Below are positions 43,766 through 53,985 of a stretch of DNA of 64,000 nt, piece by piece. Origin of the DNA: Paraburkholderia sp. NMBU_R16 (GTDB taxonomy: Bacteria > Pseudomonadota > Gammaproteobacteria > Burkholderiales > Burkholderiaceae). Position numbers and translations under genes: made by a program. Where the stretch lies: the NCBI RefSeq assembly GCF_013282575.1, contig NZ_JAAAYE010000003.1, forward strand, positions 1 through 64,000, given 5' to 3'. Each line of letters begins with the position of its first letter. The stretch's first letter is position 1. The notes under the pieces are model-generated. The model did not search any database, was not told the origin of the DNA, and worked only from the letters and a program-made list of their open reading frames with translations.

Positions 43766-45348
43766 TCAAGAAACTCATCCGCAAACTGCTGGGCCACGAC
43801 TCGCCCGCGCCCGTCGACGCACCCGAGACCGCCCGATCGCACCAGGATTCGCCGCCGCTCGACGAGAGCGAATCACGTCCGGCGAAACCGCGCCGCAAGC
43901 CTGCGCGCGCAGGCGGCAAGAGTGCGCCGCCCGAGCCCGATGTTCCCGTCATTCTGTCCTCGGACATTCATGGCATCGATCCGACGCTGATCTCGCGCAA
44001 CGCGGTTCGCGTCACCGATACGCTGCAGCAGGCCGGCTACCGCGCATTCATCGTCGGCGGGGCCGTGCGCGATCTGCTGCTCGGCATTGCGCCGAAAGAT
44101 TTCGATGTGGCGACGGATGCGACGCCTGAAGAAGTCCAGAAGCTTTTTCGCCGCGCGCGGCTGATCGGACGGCGCTTTCAGATCGTTCATGTCCAGTTCG
44201 GACAGGAAATCATCGAAGTCTCGACGTTCCGCGCGCTCGTCGACACGCCGCAGGATGCGCCGCAAGCGGCGCCCGCGGGCGGCGCGCCGGGCAGACGGTC
44301 GCGCCGCGACGAACTCGATCGGCGTACGCACGCCGTCGATGCCAGCGGACGCGTACTGCGCGACAACGTCTGGGGCGAGCAGCACGAGGATGCGACGCGG
44401 CGCGATTTCACGATCAACGCGATGTACTACGATCCGGCGACGCAAACGGTGCTCGACTATCACAACGGGATGGCCGACGTCCGGGCGCGCATGCTGCGGA
44501 TGATCGGCGACCCGGCGACGCGCTATCGCGAGGATCCTGTCCGGATGCTGCGCGTCGTGCGCTTTGCCGCGAAGCTCGGCTTCGAGATCCACGATGCCAC
44601 GCGCGCACCGATCACGGCACTTGCGGACCTCATTCACAACGTCCCGGCCGCCCGGCTGTTCGACGAAATGCTGAAACTGCTGCTGTCGGGCCACGCGCTC
44701 GCGTGCCTCCAGCAGTTGCGCAAGGAAGGACTTCACCACGGGCTGTTGCCTTTGCTCGATGTCGTGCTCGAACAGCCGCACGGCGAATCGTTCATCACGC
44801 TTGCGCTGAACAGCACCGACGCGCGCGTGCGCGCGGGCAAACCGGTTTCACCCGGCTTTTTATTCGCCACGCTGCTCTGGCACGACGTGCAACAGCGCGC
44901 GCAGCAATTCGAGCGCGACGGCGAATATCCCGTTCCCGCGCTGCATCGCGCCATGGACGACGTGCTCGACAAGCAAACCGAGAAGCTCGCCATTCACAAG
45001 CGCTACTCGGCCGACATGCGCGAGATCTGGGGATTGCAAGCGCGCCTCGAAAAACGCTCGGGGCGCAGCGCGCTCAAGCTCATCGAACACCAAAGATTTA
45101 GAGCGGGGTATGATTTCCTCCTGCTGCGCTGCGAGTCGGGCGAACTCGATCCGTCGATCGGCCAATGGTGGACGGCCTTCATCGAAGGCGATTCGGCGGC
45201 GCGCGAAGCGCTGCTTTCGGAAGGCGGCAGGGAGCGGGCACCGCGCAAGCGCCGGCGCCGCGGCGGTCGCAGCCGCGGCAAGACGGGCGACGCGGAATCG
45301 TCGAGCGATGCGGTCAGTCCCGCTACGCACGACGTGCGCGAGGAGTGA
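43762..45348 (+). CDS. pcnB: Poly(A) polymerase PcnB
   Basis: A 528-residue nucleotidyltransferase that adds poly(A) tails and promotes RNA decay. The catalytic core has FIVGGAVRDLLLG, then DFDVATDATPEEVQKLF (near 113) and RDFTINAMYYDP. An Ala/Pro/Arg-rich insert lies at about 165-185. The C-terminus is strongly basic (APRKRRRRGGRSRGKTG), suited to RNA contact. It starts with GTG in the stop of the HAD gene. Family length is usual for Burkholderiaceae. Confidence 0.94.
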   Translation: MIKKLIRKLLGHDSPAPVDAPETARSHQDSPPLDESESRPAKPRRKPARAGGKSAPPEPDVPVILSSDIHGIDPTLISRNAVRVTDTLQQAGYRAFIVGGAVRDLLLGIAPKDFDVATDATPEEVQKLFRRARLIGRRFQIVHVQFGQEIIEVSTFRALVDTPQDAPQAAPAGGAPGRRSRRDELDRRTHAVDASGRVLRDNVWGEQHEDATRRDFTINAMYYDPATQTVLDYHNGMADVRARMLRMIGDPATRYREDPVRMLRVVRFAAKLGFEIHDATRAPITALADLIHNVPAARLFDEMLKLLLSGHALACLQQLRKEGLHHGLLPLLDVVLEQPHGESFITLALNSTDARVRAGKPVSPGFLFATLLWHDVQQRAQQFERDGEYPVPALHRAMDDVLDKQTEKLAIHKRYSADMREIWGLQARLEKRSGRSALKLIEHQRFRAGYDFLLLRCESGELDPSIGQWWTAFIEGDSAAREALLSEGGRERAPRKRRRRGGRSRGKTGDAESSSDAVSPATHDVREE

Positions 45349-45406
45349 CGGGCGCGGCTGTGCGCGCCCGGAGTGGTCAAGTCGTGGAGTCGTAGGAAGC
45401 CATGTG

Positions 45407-45958
45407 ATGACGGTTGCTTATCTCGGCCTCGGTGCAAATCTCGGCGATGCCCGACAGTCCTTGAAGGATGCGGTCGTCTGCCTTGCCCAACAGCACACCA
45501 TCACCGTGCTCGCCAAGTCGAGCCTGTATCGGACTGGACCGATCGATGCTGAAGGCGACGACTACTACAATCTCGTCGTCAAAGTCGAGACGACGCTCAG
45601 TGCCCATGCCCTGCTCGCGCTGTGCCACCGCATCGAGCACCAGTTCGGGCGGGAGCGCCCGTTTCACAATGCTCCGCGCACGCTCGATCTCGATATCGTG
45701 CTGTACGGTGAAGCGCGCATCGACGATACCGATTTGACGATTCCCCACCCGCGCGCAGCCAGACGCGCGTTCGTGCTGGTACCGCTCCTCGAAATCGACC
45801 CCGACATTGCGATTCCCGGTGCCGGTCCCGCGAAGGCGCTCGTTGCCGCCGTCGCCGATCAGCGCATCGAGAAGGTTCAAACCTGCCGCTGTGCGTTGCT
45901 CGACAAGCTTGGTATCAAGCGCGAGGCGCCTCCTTCCACCGACAGCGATTGCCGATGA
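45407..45958 (+). CDS. folK: 6-hydroxymethyl-dihydropterin pyrophosphokinase FolK
   Basis: A 183-residue folate-synthesis kinase. Motifs YLGLGANLGDARQSL, SSLYRTGPI and PFHNAPRTLDLDIVLYG are present, the last carrying the two metal-binding aspartates. AGGAAG precedes the ATG at 45407; a GTG one codon earlier is possible. Its stop overlaps the start of the deoxynucleoside kinase gene (ATGA). Confidence 0.95.
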   Translation: MTVAYLGLGANLGDARQSLKDAVVCLAQQHTITVLAKSSLYRTGPIDAEGDDYYNLVVKVETTLSAHALLALCHRIEHQFGRERPFHNAPRTLDLDIVLYGEARIDDTDLTIPHPRAARRAFVLVPLLEIDPDIAIPGAGPAKALVAAVADQRIEKVQTCRCALLDKLGIKREAPPSTDSDCR

Positions 45959-46629
45959 CTCATCCCGCCATCACCGTCGAGGCGCCGGATCGCCGCGCGC
46001 CGTGCCGCTACCTCGCGATCGAGGGGCCCATCGGAGCAGGCAAGACCTCGCTCGCGCAACGACTCGTCGAGCGCTGGTCGATGCGGCCTCTTTTCGAACG
46101 CGCGAACGAGAATCCTTTCCTCGCGAGGTTTTATGGCGATATGGCGCGCTATGCGCTGCCTACGCAGTTGCACTTCGCACTGCAGCGCATCGACGAAGCG
46201 CGCGAAGCAGCCGAAGCGCTCGCGAGCGGCGCTTCGCTCGTCGCGGACTACATCGCCCAAAAGAACGATATCTTCGCCCGCATCACGCTCGATGACGAGG
46301 AGTGGCGTCTTTATCGAAAGCTAGCGGCCCATCTCGATGCCGTAGCGCCCGTACCCGATCTCGTCGTCTATCTTCAAGCGAGCCCCGCGACGCTCCTGCA
46401 GCGCGTTCAAAAGCGCGCCCGTCCCGAGGAGGCGCCGATGTCCGAGGCGTATCTGCGCAAACTTGCCGAAGCTTACGACCAATTCTTCTATCACTTCGAT
46501 GCCTGCCCGGTGTTGACCGTCAATACCGAGCATTTGAATCCGCTCGAGTCGGCAGCGGATCTCGAGCTCGTCGTCGAACGCATCGAAACGATGCGGGGCC
46601 GCAAGGCGAGCTTCGTCAAAGCACAGTGA
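45955..46629 (+). CDS. Deoxynucleoside kinase (dGK/dAK family)
   Basis: A 224-residue kinase with P-loop GPIGAGKT at residues 24-31, the substrate-site ERANENPFLARFYGD and the YIAQKNDIFARI segment. Members phosphorylate deoxyadenosine or deoxyguanosine. The ATG lies in the folK stop, giving translational coupling. Found between folK and panB in this group of bacteria. The precise nucleoside cannot be told. Confidence 0.85.
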   Translation: MTHPAITVEAPDRRAPCRYLAIEGPIGAGKTSLAQRLVERWSMRPLFERANENPFLARFYGDMARYALPTQLHFALQRIDEAREAAEALASGASLVADYIAQKNDIFARITLDDEEWRLYRKLAAHLDAVAPVPDLVVYLQASPATLLQRVQKRARPEEAPMSEAYLRKLAEAYDQFFYHFDACPVLTVNTEHLNPLESAADLELVVERIETMRGRKASFVKAQ

Positions 46630-46632
46630 GCA

Positions 46633-46660
46633 GCCCGGCCGCGATCCGGCCGGGCGCTTT
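46633..46660 (+). terminator. Intrinsic terminator after the deoxynucleoside kinase gene
   Basis: GCCCGGCCG (46633-46641) and CGGCCGGGC (46647-46655) form a 9-bp GC stem with a 5-base loop, followed by a pyrimidine-rich run (gctttccactctcttt). It starts four bases after the stop codon and would part pcnB-folK transcription from panB. Confidence 0.6.
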
Positions 46661-46689
46661 CCACTCTCTTTCCGGGAACGGGACATCCG

Positions 46690-47505
46690 ATGACCTACCT
46701 GCAGGAAACCAGCCGGCCCAAGGTGACCGTGCCGAAGCTCCAGGCGATGCGCGACGCGGGCGAAAAAATCGCGATGCTGACCTGCTATGACGCGAGCTTC
46801 GCGTCGCTGCTCGATCGCTCGGGCGTCGATGTGCTCTTGATCGGCGATTCGCTCGGCAATGTGCTGCAAGGACATACGACGACGCTGCCCGTCACGCTCG
46901 AGGACATCGCCTACCACACGAGTTGCGTCGCACGCGTCGATCCGCGCGCGCTCGTGGTGGCCGATCTGCCGTTCGGCAGCTACGGTACGCCCGCCGAGGC
47001 CTTTGCCAGCTCGGTCAAAATCATGCGCGCCGGCGCGCAGATGGTGAAGCTCGAAGGCGGCGAATGGCTCGCCGATACAGTGCGCTATCTTGTCGAACGG
47101 TCCGTGCCCGTCTGCGCGCACGTGGGGCTCACGCCGCAATCGGTGCATGCGTTCGGCGGTTTCAAGGTACAGGGAAAGACCGACGCCGCTGCCGCACAGC
47201 TCGTGAGCGATGCGCTTGCGGTTCAGGATGCCGGCGCGCAGTTGATCGTGCTGGAAGCCATTCCGTCCGCGGTGGCCTCGGGCGTGACGAACGAATTGCG
47301 GATTCCGACGATCGGCATCGGCGCGGGACTAGACTGCTCAGGACAGGTGCTCGTCCTTCACGACATGCTCGGTATTTATCCGGGCAAGCGGCCGCGCTTC
47401 GTCAAGGACTTCATGGCCGGCGCTCCGAGCATCGCAGCAGGGATCGAGGCCTATGTGAAGGCCGTCAAGGATGGGACGTTCCCGAGCCCCGAACACGAGT
47501 TTTGA
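46690..47505 (+). CDS. panB: 3-methyl-2-oxobutanoate hydroxymethyltransferase PanB
   Basis: A 271-residue TIM-barrel enzyme making ketopantoate, the first step of pantothenate synthesis. Signatures: [58 protein letters not shown] and [19 protein letters not shown]. panC is not adjacent. It converges on pabBC with three bases between the stop codons. Confidence 0.97.
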   Translation: MTYLQETSRPKVTVPKLQAMRDAGEKIAMLTCYDASFASLLDRSGVDVLLIGDSLGNVLQGHTTTLPVTLEDIAYHTSCVARVDPRALVVADLPFGSYGTPAEAFASSVKIMRAGAQMVKLEGGEWLADTVRYLVERSVPVCAHVGLTPQSVHAFGGFKVQGKTDAAAAQLVSDALAVQDAGAQLIVLEAIPSAVASGVTNELRIPTIGIGAGLDCSGQVLVLHDMLGIYPGKRPRFVKDFMAGAPSIAAGIEAYVKAVKDGTFPSPEHEF

Positions 47506-47508
47506 GCC

Positions 47509-49479
47509 TCACTGAGGCCCGGCTTCGTCCTGCCGGGCCGGTACGATCCGCGCCGGCAGCGCGCCACGCAAGGCATTGCATATCAGCAGCGCTTCGGCGG
47601 CGTAAAGGTCGCGCAAGGTAAGCTCCCGCTCCGCAGCGCCAAACGCGCGATCGTCGAGCAATACCGCGCGCATCACCCCGGGCAGCAGACCCGCGGAAAG
47701 GGGCGGCGTCCACCAGCGGCCCCCAAGCTTGACGAAGACGTTCGAGCGGCCGCCCTCGGTCAACTCGCCGCGCTCGTTGAAAAAGAGCGTGTCGAATGCA
47801 CCGTTTGCTTCGGCCTCGCGCCAGCCGCGATCGTATTCGGCGCGACGCGTCGTCTTGTGCCGTAACAGCCAGTCGTTCGAGCGCATCGGCGCAAATCCGT
47901 GCTCGGGAGCCAGCAGCACGCCAACGAACGACCCTTCGGCCTCATCGCCTTTTGCCTCTCCGCCGAGCGTCACGACCGGACCGAGCGGCGCAGTCACGAT
48001 CCCGGCCCGCCCCTCCTTCGATAACGCAAGCCGGAAACGGTGCTCGCCGCCGGCGCTCAAATGCGCGCAACGCTCGGCGATCTGCTCGCGCAGTGCCGAC
48101 TCCTCGAAAATAAAACCGAGCTCGGCCGCGCTGGCTGCAAGACGTGCGAGATGGCGGTCGAGATGCGCCACGCCCGTCTCGCGCGAAGCTCGCATCGTTT
48201 CGAACAGCTCGAAGCCCGGATCGGCGCCGGTCAGGAATTTCGCCTTCAGCCGGCACTCCGCCAGTTCGTCGGCCGCGACGCTGTCGAGCACGATCCCGCC
48301 GCCGACGCCCATCGTTCCGGCGCGCAGCCCCGTTACCTCGTTCGGCACGTCGAGTGTCAAAGTGCGGATCGTCACGGACAGGCAGAAGTCACCGCACGGA
48401 TGGGACGCGTCCTGCGCGCTATTGGAAGGCGCGTCGTACCAACCGATCGTTCCGGTGTAAAGCCCCCGCGGCGTGGTCTCGATCTCGTCGATGAGTTCCA
48501 TCGTCCGGTGTTTGGGCGCACCCGTGATCGAGCCGCACGGGAAGAGCGCCCGCATGATGTCGGCAAAAGTGGCGCCGTCGATCAGATCGGCCTCGATCGT
48601 AGAGGTCATCGCCCAGATCGACGGATACGGTTCGATCGAGAACAACGCCGGCACCTGCACCGAGCCAATTTTTGCCACGCGCGAGACGTCATTGCGCAGC
48701 AGATCGACGATCATCAGGTTCTCGGCGCGATTTTTCGGATCGCTGCGCAGAAACGCTTCGGCGCGTGCATCCTGCTCGGGCGTGCGGCCCCGCGCCGTCG
48801 TCCCTTTCATCGGGCGCGTGCGCAACCGCGCGCCGGTCTTTTCGATGAAGAGTTCCGGCGAGCACGAAACGATCCACCGATCGTTCGGCAGCGCGATGAG
48901 TGCGCCGAACTGCACGGGCTGTCTGGCGCGTAGCCGCCGGTAGAGTCCGAGCGGCGAGCCGAACACACCGAACTTCAGTCGATAGGTGTAGTTGATCTGG
49001 TAGGACTCGCCCGCGCGCAATGCCTCGTGAACGGCGGCAATTGCCGCATCGAATTCGTCGGGCGTCACGCTTTCCGCAACATGGGCCGTACCCGCTACCG
49101 ATGGGTCGATGCCCGTACCTTGCGAAAACGCGGCCCCCTCCAGGCGATCGCGCTCGGCAAGCCATGCATCCACTTCATCGCGCGTGAGCTTCTCGCATCG
49201 CTCGAACAATAAAAAACGCAGCGAGCCGGAGCCGCGCTGCGTCGAATGGGTTCGCGCGAGATGCAAGTCGCGCCCGAATTCGTAATCGCCGAGAACGAGC
49301 GCATGAAGCCCGCCGCGCACATCGGCCGCGGCGGCAGCGCACACCTCGTCGAGCTTCGAAGCGTCACGCGCTACGTGCTCGCGCACGAACCGCGTGTACA
49401 AACGGCTCGAACGGCGCGCCGCGCTCGCGTCGCAATCGTCGAGCAGCGCGAATACCGTGCTGCGCTCATCAACATTCAT
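47509..49479 (-). CDS. pabB: Fused aminodeoxychorismate synthase I and lyase (PabB-PabC)
   Basis: A 656-residue fusion for p-aminobenzoate. Residues about 1-400 are PabB: ESYQINYTYRLKFGVFGSPL, RPMKGTTARGRTPEQD, the NLMIVDLLRNDVSRV chorismate-binding segment and FPCGSITGAPKHRTMELIDE. From about 410 the PabC part begins (FELFETMRASRETGVAHLDR) with the PLP site HKTTRRAEYD and the LTEGGRSNVFVKLGGRWWTP strand. It makes PABA for folate and fits functionally with folK nearby. Both halves look complete. Confidence 0.94.
   Translation of the reverse strand: MNVDERSTVFALLDDCDASAARRSSRLYTRFVREHVARDASKLDEVCAAAAADVRGGLHALVLGDYEFGRDLHLARTHSTQRGSGSLRFLLFERCEKLTRDEVDAWLAERDRLEGAAFSQGTGIDPSVAGTAHVAESVTPDEFDAAIAAVHEALRAGESYQINYTYRLKFGVFGSPLGLYRRLRARQPVQFGALIALPNDRWIVSCSPELFIEKTGARLRTRPMKGTTARGRTPEQDARAEAFLRSDPKNRAENLMIVDLLRNDVSRVAKIGSVQVPALFSIEPYPSIWAMTSTIEADLIDGATFADIMRALFPCGSITGAPKHRTMELIDEIETTPRGLYTGTIGWYDAPSNSAQDASHPCGDFCLSVTIRTLTLDVPNEVTGLRAGTMGVGGGIVLDSVAADELAECRLKAKFLTGADPGFELFETMRASRETGVAHLDRHLARLAASAAELGFIFEESALREQIAERCAHLSAGGEHRFRLALSKEGRAGIVTAPLGPVVTLGGEAKGDEAEGSFVGVLLAPEHGFAPMRSNDWLLRHKTTRRAEYDRGWREAEANGAFDTLFFNERGELTEGGRSNVFVKLGGRWWTPPLSAGLLPGVMRAVLLDDRAFGAAERELTLRDLYAAEALLICNALRGALPARIVPARQDEAGPQ
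47516..47539. terminator. Hairpin at the panB-pabBC convergence
   Basis: GGCCCGGC and GCCGGGCC form an 8-bp stem with an 8-base loop inside the last codons of pabBC and just after the panB stop. No T-run follows on either strand, so it would be at most a weak two-way terminator. Confidence 0.4.
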
Positions 49480-49518
49480 CGTTCATACCCGCAGCAACGG
49501 ACTGCCCGGCGCCTCTCG

Positions 49519-49530
49519 CTAGTGCACTAG
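49519..49530. repeat. 12-bp perfect palindrome upstream of pabBC
   Basis: CTAGTGCACTAG sits in the 54-base gap between the dnaJ end and the pabBC start. It could be an operator or part of the dnaJ 3' end. No known consensus is matched. Confidence 0.5.
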
Positions 49531-49533
49531 AAC

Positions 49534-50664
49534 TCAATCGAAAAAGCTTTTTACCTTGTCGAACCAGCTTTTGCTCTGGGGACTATGGCGCGGCCCGCCC
49601 TCCACGAGCGATTTCTCGAACTGCTTGAGCAGTTCGCGCTGCGTGTCGGTCAGCTTCACGGGCGTTTCCACCTGCACGTGAACGTATAGATCCCCAGCCA
49701 CGCTCGAACGCAGGCCTTTGATGCCTTTGCCGCGCAAGCGGAACGTCCGGCCCGATTGCGTCCCCTCGGGCACCGTGAAGCTCGCGCGCCCTGCAAGCGT
49801 AGGCACTTCGATCTCGCCGCCCAGCGCCGCCGTCGTGAACGGGATCGGCATCTGGCAGTGCAGATCGTCGCCTTCGCGCTCGAAGACCGAATGCGGCTTG
49901 ATATGGATCTCGACGTACAAGTCGCCCGGCGGTCCGCCGTTGACACCCGGCTCGCCGTTGCCCGACGAGCGGATACGCATGCCGTCGTCGATCCCCGCCG
50001 GAATCTTCACTTCCAGCGTCTTCGTTTCCTTCACCTTGCCGGCGCCGTGGCAGTTCGCGCAGGGATCGGGGACATAGGTCCCGCTGCCGTGGCACTTCGG
50101 GCAAGTCTGCTGGATGCTGAAAAAGCCCTGCGACATGCGCACCGCGCCCGCGCCATGACACGTCGGGCAGGTTTCGGGCTTCGTGCCCGGTTTCGCCCCG
50201 GAACCGTGGCAGACCTCGCAGCTCACCCACGTCGGTACGCGGATCTGTGTCTCGCAACCGTGTGCCGCCTGCTCCAGCGTGACTTCCATGCTGTAGCGCA
50301 GATCGGCGCCGCGATAGACCTGCGGGCCCGCGCGACGGCCGCCACCACTGGCCGCCTGACCGAAGATGTCGCCAAAGATGTCGCCGAACGCATCGGCGAA
50401 GCCGCCAAAGCCGTGCGCACCGGCGCCCGCCATATTCGGATCGACGCCTGCGTGGCCGTACTGGTCGTACGCCGCACGCTTTTGCGAATCGGAGAGCATT
50501 TCGTAGGCCTCTTTGGCCTCCTTGAAGTGCTCTTCCGCATTTTTGTTGTCTGGATTGCGGTCCGGGTGATACTTCATCGCGAGCTTGCGATACGCCTTCT
50601 TGATCTCGTCGTCGCTCGCGTTTTTCGCAACGCCCAGAACCTCGTAGTAATCCCGTTTCGCCAT
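49534..50664 (-). CDS. dnaJ: Chaperone DnaJ (Hsp40)
   Basis: A 376-residue type I DnaJ: J-domain with HPD at 33-35, Gly/Phe-rich linker ([20 protein letters not shown]), four zinc-finger repeats of CxxCxGxG between about 135 and 205, and the C-terminal substrate-binding domain. It delivers clients to DnaK and stimulates its ATPase. It is transcribed after dnaK with a 219-base gap that holds no gene; a GC-rich hairpin-like stretch lies near 50840-50865. Confidence 0.97.
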   Translation of the reverse strand: MAKRDYYEVLGVAKNASDDEIKKAYRKLAMKYHPDRNPDNKNAEEHFKEAKEAYEMLSDSQKRAAYDQYGHAGVDPNMAGAGAHGFGGFADAFGDIFGDIFGQAASGGGRRAGPQVYRGADLRYSMEVTLEQAAHGCETQIRVPTWVSCEVCHGSGAKPGTKPETCPTCHGAGAVRMSQGFFSIQQTCPKCHGSGTYVPDPCANCHGAGKVKETKTLEVKIPAGIDDGMRIRSSGNGEPGVNGGPPGDLYVEIHIKPHSVFEREGDDLHCQMPIPFTTAALGGEIEVPTLAGRASFTVPEGTQSGRTFRLRGKGIKGLRSSVAGDLYVHVQVETPVKLTDTQRELLKQFEKSLVEGGPRHSPQSKSWFDKVKSFFD

Positions 50665-50883
50665 CGGCTCACCACCGGCCGCGCAGCGCGCACGACCGCT
50701 CCTTTCACATGCTGTGGAGTCTTCCGACTCGTTCGGACATGCCTCTCGCCGGCTACCGCTTCGCAGCCGTCACAAGCACGCCGCCCATAAAGCAAATGTG
50801 CCCGGAGAACCCGAAGGTTCGCCAGGCGCGTCACCGGCCGGCCCCATGAAGGGTACCGGCCGCCGTTTCGGCTAAGCCTTCGC

Positions 50884-52836
50884 TTAGTCCTTCTTCACTT
50901 CCTTGAACTCCGCGTCGACCACGTCGTCTTCCGCGGATTTGCTCGACGCCTGGCCTGCGCTCGCACCGCTGCCGGCACCCGCGGCCGCACCCGCGGCGCC
51001 TTGCGCCTGCATGTCGGCATACATCTTCTCGCCGAGCTTTTGCGAGACCTTGGCCACGGCTTCGATCTTCGCTTCGATCGCCGCCTTGTCGCTCGAGCTG
51101 CCCTTCAACGTTTCCTCGAGCTCCTTCAGCGCCGATTCGATGCTCTCCTTCTCGCCGGCGTCGAGTTTCTCGCCGTACTCGGTCAGCGCCTTGCGGGTGC
51201 TGTGCACGAGCGCGTCGCCCTGGTTGCGGGCATCGGCCAGCTCACGCAGACGGTGATCTTCCTCGGCATTGGCTTCGGCATCCTTCACCATCTTTTCGAT
51301 CTCGGCTTCGGAGAGGCCCGAGTTCGCCTTGATCGTGATCTTGCTTTCCTTGCCCGTGCCCTTGTCGCGCGCGCCGACGTGCAAGATCCCGTTCGCGTCG
51401 ATGTCGAACGTCACCTCGATCTGCGGCACGCCACGCGGTGCGGGCGGAATGCCTTCGAGGTTGAACTCGCCGAGCAGCTTGTTGCCGGCCGCCATTTCGC
51501 GCTCGCCCTGATACACCTTGATCGTCACGGCCGACTGGTTGTCGTCCGCCGTCGAATACACCTGCTGGTGCTTCGTCGGAATCGTGGTGTTCTTGCTGAT
51601 CATCTTCGTCATGACGCCGCCCAGCGTTTCAATGCCGAGCGACAGCGGCGTCACGTCGAGCAGCAGCACGTCCTTGCGGTCGCCGGAGAGCACCTGCCCC
51701 TGGATCGCGGCGCCCACGGCCACCGCCTCGTCCGGGTTCACGTCGCGGCGCGGCTCCTTGCCGAAGAACTCCTTGACCGTTTCCTGAACCTTCGGCATGC
51801 GCGTCATACCGCCGACGAGAATCACGTCGTCGATATCGCTCACCTTCACGCCCGCATCCTTGATAGCGATGCGGCACGGCTCGATCGTACGCTGGATCAG
51901 ATCCTCGACGAGCGCTTCGAGCTTCGCACGCGTGATCTTGAGGTTCAAGTGCTTCGGCCCCGAGGCATCCGCCGTGACGTACGGCAGATTGATTTCGGTC
52001 TGCTGGCTCGACGACAGCTCGATCTTCGCCTTCTCGGCCGCTTCCTTCAGACGCTGCAGCGCGAGTACGTCCTTCGAGAGGTCGACACCCTGCTCTTTCT
52101 TGAACTCGCCGATGATGTAATCGATGATGCGCTGGTCGAAATCCTCGCCGCCAAGGAACGTATCGCCGTTCGTCGACAGCACTTCGAACTGCATTTCGCC
52201 GTCCACGTCCGCGATTTCGATGATCGAAATGTCGAACGTACCGCCACCGAGGTCATAGACCGCGATCTTGCGATCGCCCTTCTCGGCTTTGTCGAGACCG
52301 AACGCGAGCGCGGCCGCCGTCGGCTCGTTGATGATCCGCTTGACTTCGAGACCTGCGATCCGGCCAGCGTCCTTCGTGGCCTGACGCTGGCTGTCGTTGA
52401 AGTACGCCGGCACGGTGATCACGGCTTCGGTGACCGGCTCGCCGAGGTAGTCTTCGGCGGTCTTCTTCATCTTGCGCAGGACTTCGGCGGAGATTTGCGG
52501 CGGCGCGAGCTTGTTGTCGCCCACTTTCACCCAGGCGTCGCCGTTGTCGGCCTTGACGATCTCGTAGGGCATCAGGCCGATGTCCTTTTGCACTTCCTTT
52601 TCCTCGAAGCGGCGGCCGATCAGGCGCTTGACCGCAAAGAGCGTTTTCCTCGGGTTCGTCACCGACTGACGCTTGGCCGGCGCGCCGACGAGGATTTCCC
52701 CATCCTCCATGTACGCGATGATCGACGGCGTCGTCCGGGCGCCTTCCGAATTCTCGATCACCTTGACCTGATTGCCTTCCATCAGCGCCACGCACGAATT
52801 CGTGGTGCCGAGGTCGATGCCGATGATTTTGCCCAT
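50884..52836 (-). CDS. dnaK: Chaperone DnaK (Hsp70)
   Basis: A 650-residue Hsp70. The ATPase domain begins [20 protein letters not shown] and includes [15 protein letters not shown] and [13 protein letters not shown]; the substrate domain and a lid with Gly/Ala-rich tail end in [18 protein letters not shown] 52836 with AGGA upstream gives the family N-terminus. It has its own sigma-32-like promoter with a CIRCE-like repeat upstream. Confidence 0.98.
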   Translation of the reverse strand: MGKIIGIDLGTTNSCVALMEGNQVKVIENSEGARTTPSIIAYMEDGEILVGAPAKRQSVTNPRKTLFAVKRLIGRRFEEKEVQKDIGLMPYEIVKADNGDAWVKVGDNKLAPPQISAEVLRKMKKTAEDYLGEPVTEAVITVPAYFNDSQRQATKDAGRIAGLEVKRIINEPTAAALAFGLDKAEKGDRKIAVYDLGGGTFDISIIEIADVDGEMQFEVLSTNGDTFLGGEDFDQRIIDYIIGEFKKEQGVDLSKDVLALQRLKEAAEKAKIELSSSQQTEINLPYVTADASGPKHLNLKITRAKLEALVEDLIQRTIEPCRIAIKDAGVKVSDIDDVILVGGMTRMPKVQETVKEFFGKEPRRDVNPDEAVAVGAAIQGQVLSGDRKDVLLLDVTPLSLGIETLGGVMTKMISKNTTIPTKHQQVYSTADDNQSAVTIKVYQGEREMAAGNKLLGEFNLEGIPPAPRGVPQIEVTFDIDANGILHVGARDKGTGKESKITIKANSGLSEAEIEKMVKDAEANAEEDHRLRELADARNQGDALVHSTRKALTEYGEKLDAGEKESIESALKELEETLKGSSSDKAAIEAKIEAVAKVSQKLGEKMYADMQAQGAAGAAAGAGSGASAGQASSKSAEDDVVDAEFKEVKKD

Positions 52837-52910
52837 TTTTCCTAATCTCCTGACTTTCAATCCGTAGCAGCGGCGCCTACCGGGGAGCCGCTCCTGCTCG
52901 ATTCATAACT

Positions 52911-52927
52911 GCACTCAACATGAGTGC
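52911..52927. repeat. CIRCE-like inverted repeat with a 5-base spacer
   Basis: GCACTC and GAGTGC, the core half-sites of the HrcA operator CIRCE, flank AACAT. Standard CIRCE has nine bases between TTAGCACTC and GAGTGCTAA, so this site is shortened by four and lacks the outer TTA/TAA. It overlaps the -10 box of the dnaK promoter. Confidence 0.55.
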
Positions 52928-52945
52928 TCGCGCATCGTTTTCAAG
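52920..52945 (-). promoter_or_regulatory. Candidate sigma-32 promoter of dnaK
   Basis: On the minus strand CTTGAA (52945-52940), a 14-base spacer and ACTCAT (52925-52920) match the heat-shock pattern CTTGAA-N14-CCCCAT at ten of twelve box positions. It lies about 84 bases upstream of the dnaK ATG and overlaps the CIRCE-like repeat. Confidence 0.55.
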
Positions 52946-53001
52946 GCCCCGGGGCCCATGCGGTCATTGGTTTTTTGCGTGCGCCCGGGCGCCCGGCGCG
53001 G

Positions 53002-53586
53002 TTACTTGGGCTGGGCCACGGTCACGAGGGCCGGCCGCAGTACGCGGTCGGCGATGACATAACCCTTTTGCAGCACCGATACGACGGTATTGGGCTCCTG
53101 GTCGGCCTGCACCATCGAAATGGCCTGGTGCTGGTGCGGATCGAATTTCTCGCCGACCGGGTTCAGTGCCACGACACGTCCTTTTTCCATGGCGGCCGTC
53201 AATTGGCGCAGCGTCAATTCGACGCCTTCGCGCAGCTTCGCGATGTCGCCCGACGAGTCCGCCAGCGCCGCCTCGAGACTGTCGACCACGGGAAGCAGGT
53301 GCTCGGCAAAAGCCTCGATCGCGAATTTGCGCGCCTTCGATATGTCGTCGGCCGCGCGGCGGCGTACGTTTTCCGTCTCGGCCTTGGCGCGCAGGAAACT
53401 CTCCTCGAGTTCAGCGAGCTTGGCCTGAGCCTCGGCGAGTGCCGTCTCGGCCGGATTAGCTGCCTGCGCCTGCGATTCCTCGGCAGCGGGTGCCGCTTGC
53501 GTGGCGACGCTCTCAGCCATGGGTTGCGCCGTATCGCCTGCCGAAGCGGGGTTCTGATCAGCGGGGTTGTCTTGCGGGTGTTCCAT
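53002..53586 (-). CDS. grpE: Nucleotide exchange factor GrpE
   Basis: A 194-residue GrpE that releases ADP from DnaK. An Ala/Gln-rich N-terminus leads to a long coiled coil (about 50-115; [20 protein letters not shown]), then the head domain with [30 protein letters not shown] and [20 protein letters not shown]. Upstream is a near-consensus sigma-32 promoter, with a leader of about 130 bases. It lies 165 bases before dnaK on the same strand. Confidence 0.96.
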   Translation of the reverse strand: MEHPQDNPADQNPASAGDTAQPMAESVATQAAPAAEESQAQAANPAETALAEAQAKLAELEESFLRAKAETENVRRRAADDISKARKFAIEAFAEHLLPVVDSLEAALADSSGDIAKLREGVELTLRQLTAAMEKGRVVALNPVGEKFDPHQHQAISMVQADQEPNTVVSVLQKGYVIADRVLRPALVTVAQPK

Positions 53587-53985
53587 GTCGCGAAATCGTC
53601 CTAAAGGTGAAGTCGTTCAGAGCGTGCATTTCGCGCGCCGGCTCGCTCCGGTGTCTGTCACCGCGCTGCCGGAGCGCTGTTTGTTGCAAAAAAGCAACCC
53701 CACGCTCGCGCATCCCGGCGTAAATGGGGGCGCCATATGGCGTTTCAAGAGGCGAACGCGGCTTTTTCGCACCGCTCCCGTGCATGGGAAACGAACGGTA
53801 ACACTGGTTACGGCGCCAGTACCGAAACCGCATTGAGCACCATTCTGGTTTGCCCTACACTGGTTTTCATCTAAGTGTTTTTCCGTGCAACGCGCCGCGA
53901 TCCGCGGTCACCGCACGGAGCCAGGCAGCATCGCTTCGAACCGCTTTTCGTGTCCGTGCCCGCTCATCTCCATTGGGGGAGTACC
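53587..53985. other. Gap between grpE and a small membrane-peptide gene
   Basis: This 399-base stretch holds the grpE leader and its heat-shock promoter (53724-53749). I see no credible gene in the rest. Confidence 0.6.
53724..53749 (-). promoter_or_regulatory. Sigma-32 heat-shock promoter of grpE
   Basis: On the minus strand CTTGAA (53749-53744), a 14-base spacer, and CCCCAT followed by TTA (53729-53724 and on) match the sigma-32 consensus at all twelve box positions. Transcription would begin near 53715, about 130 bases upstream of grpE. Confidence 0.85.

Noticed and set aside
51001-52845. A 614-codon plus-strand frame across dnaK.
   Set aside because: It is a shadow of dnaK, Arg/His/Leu-rich without recognisable domains.
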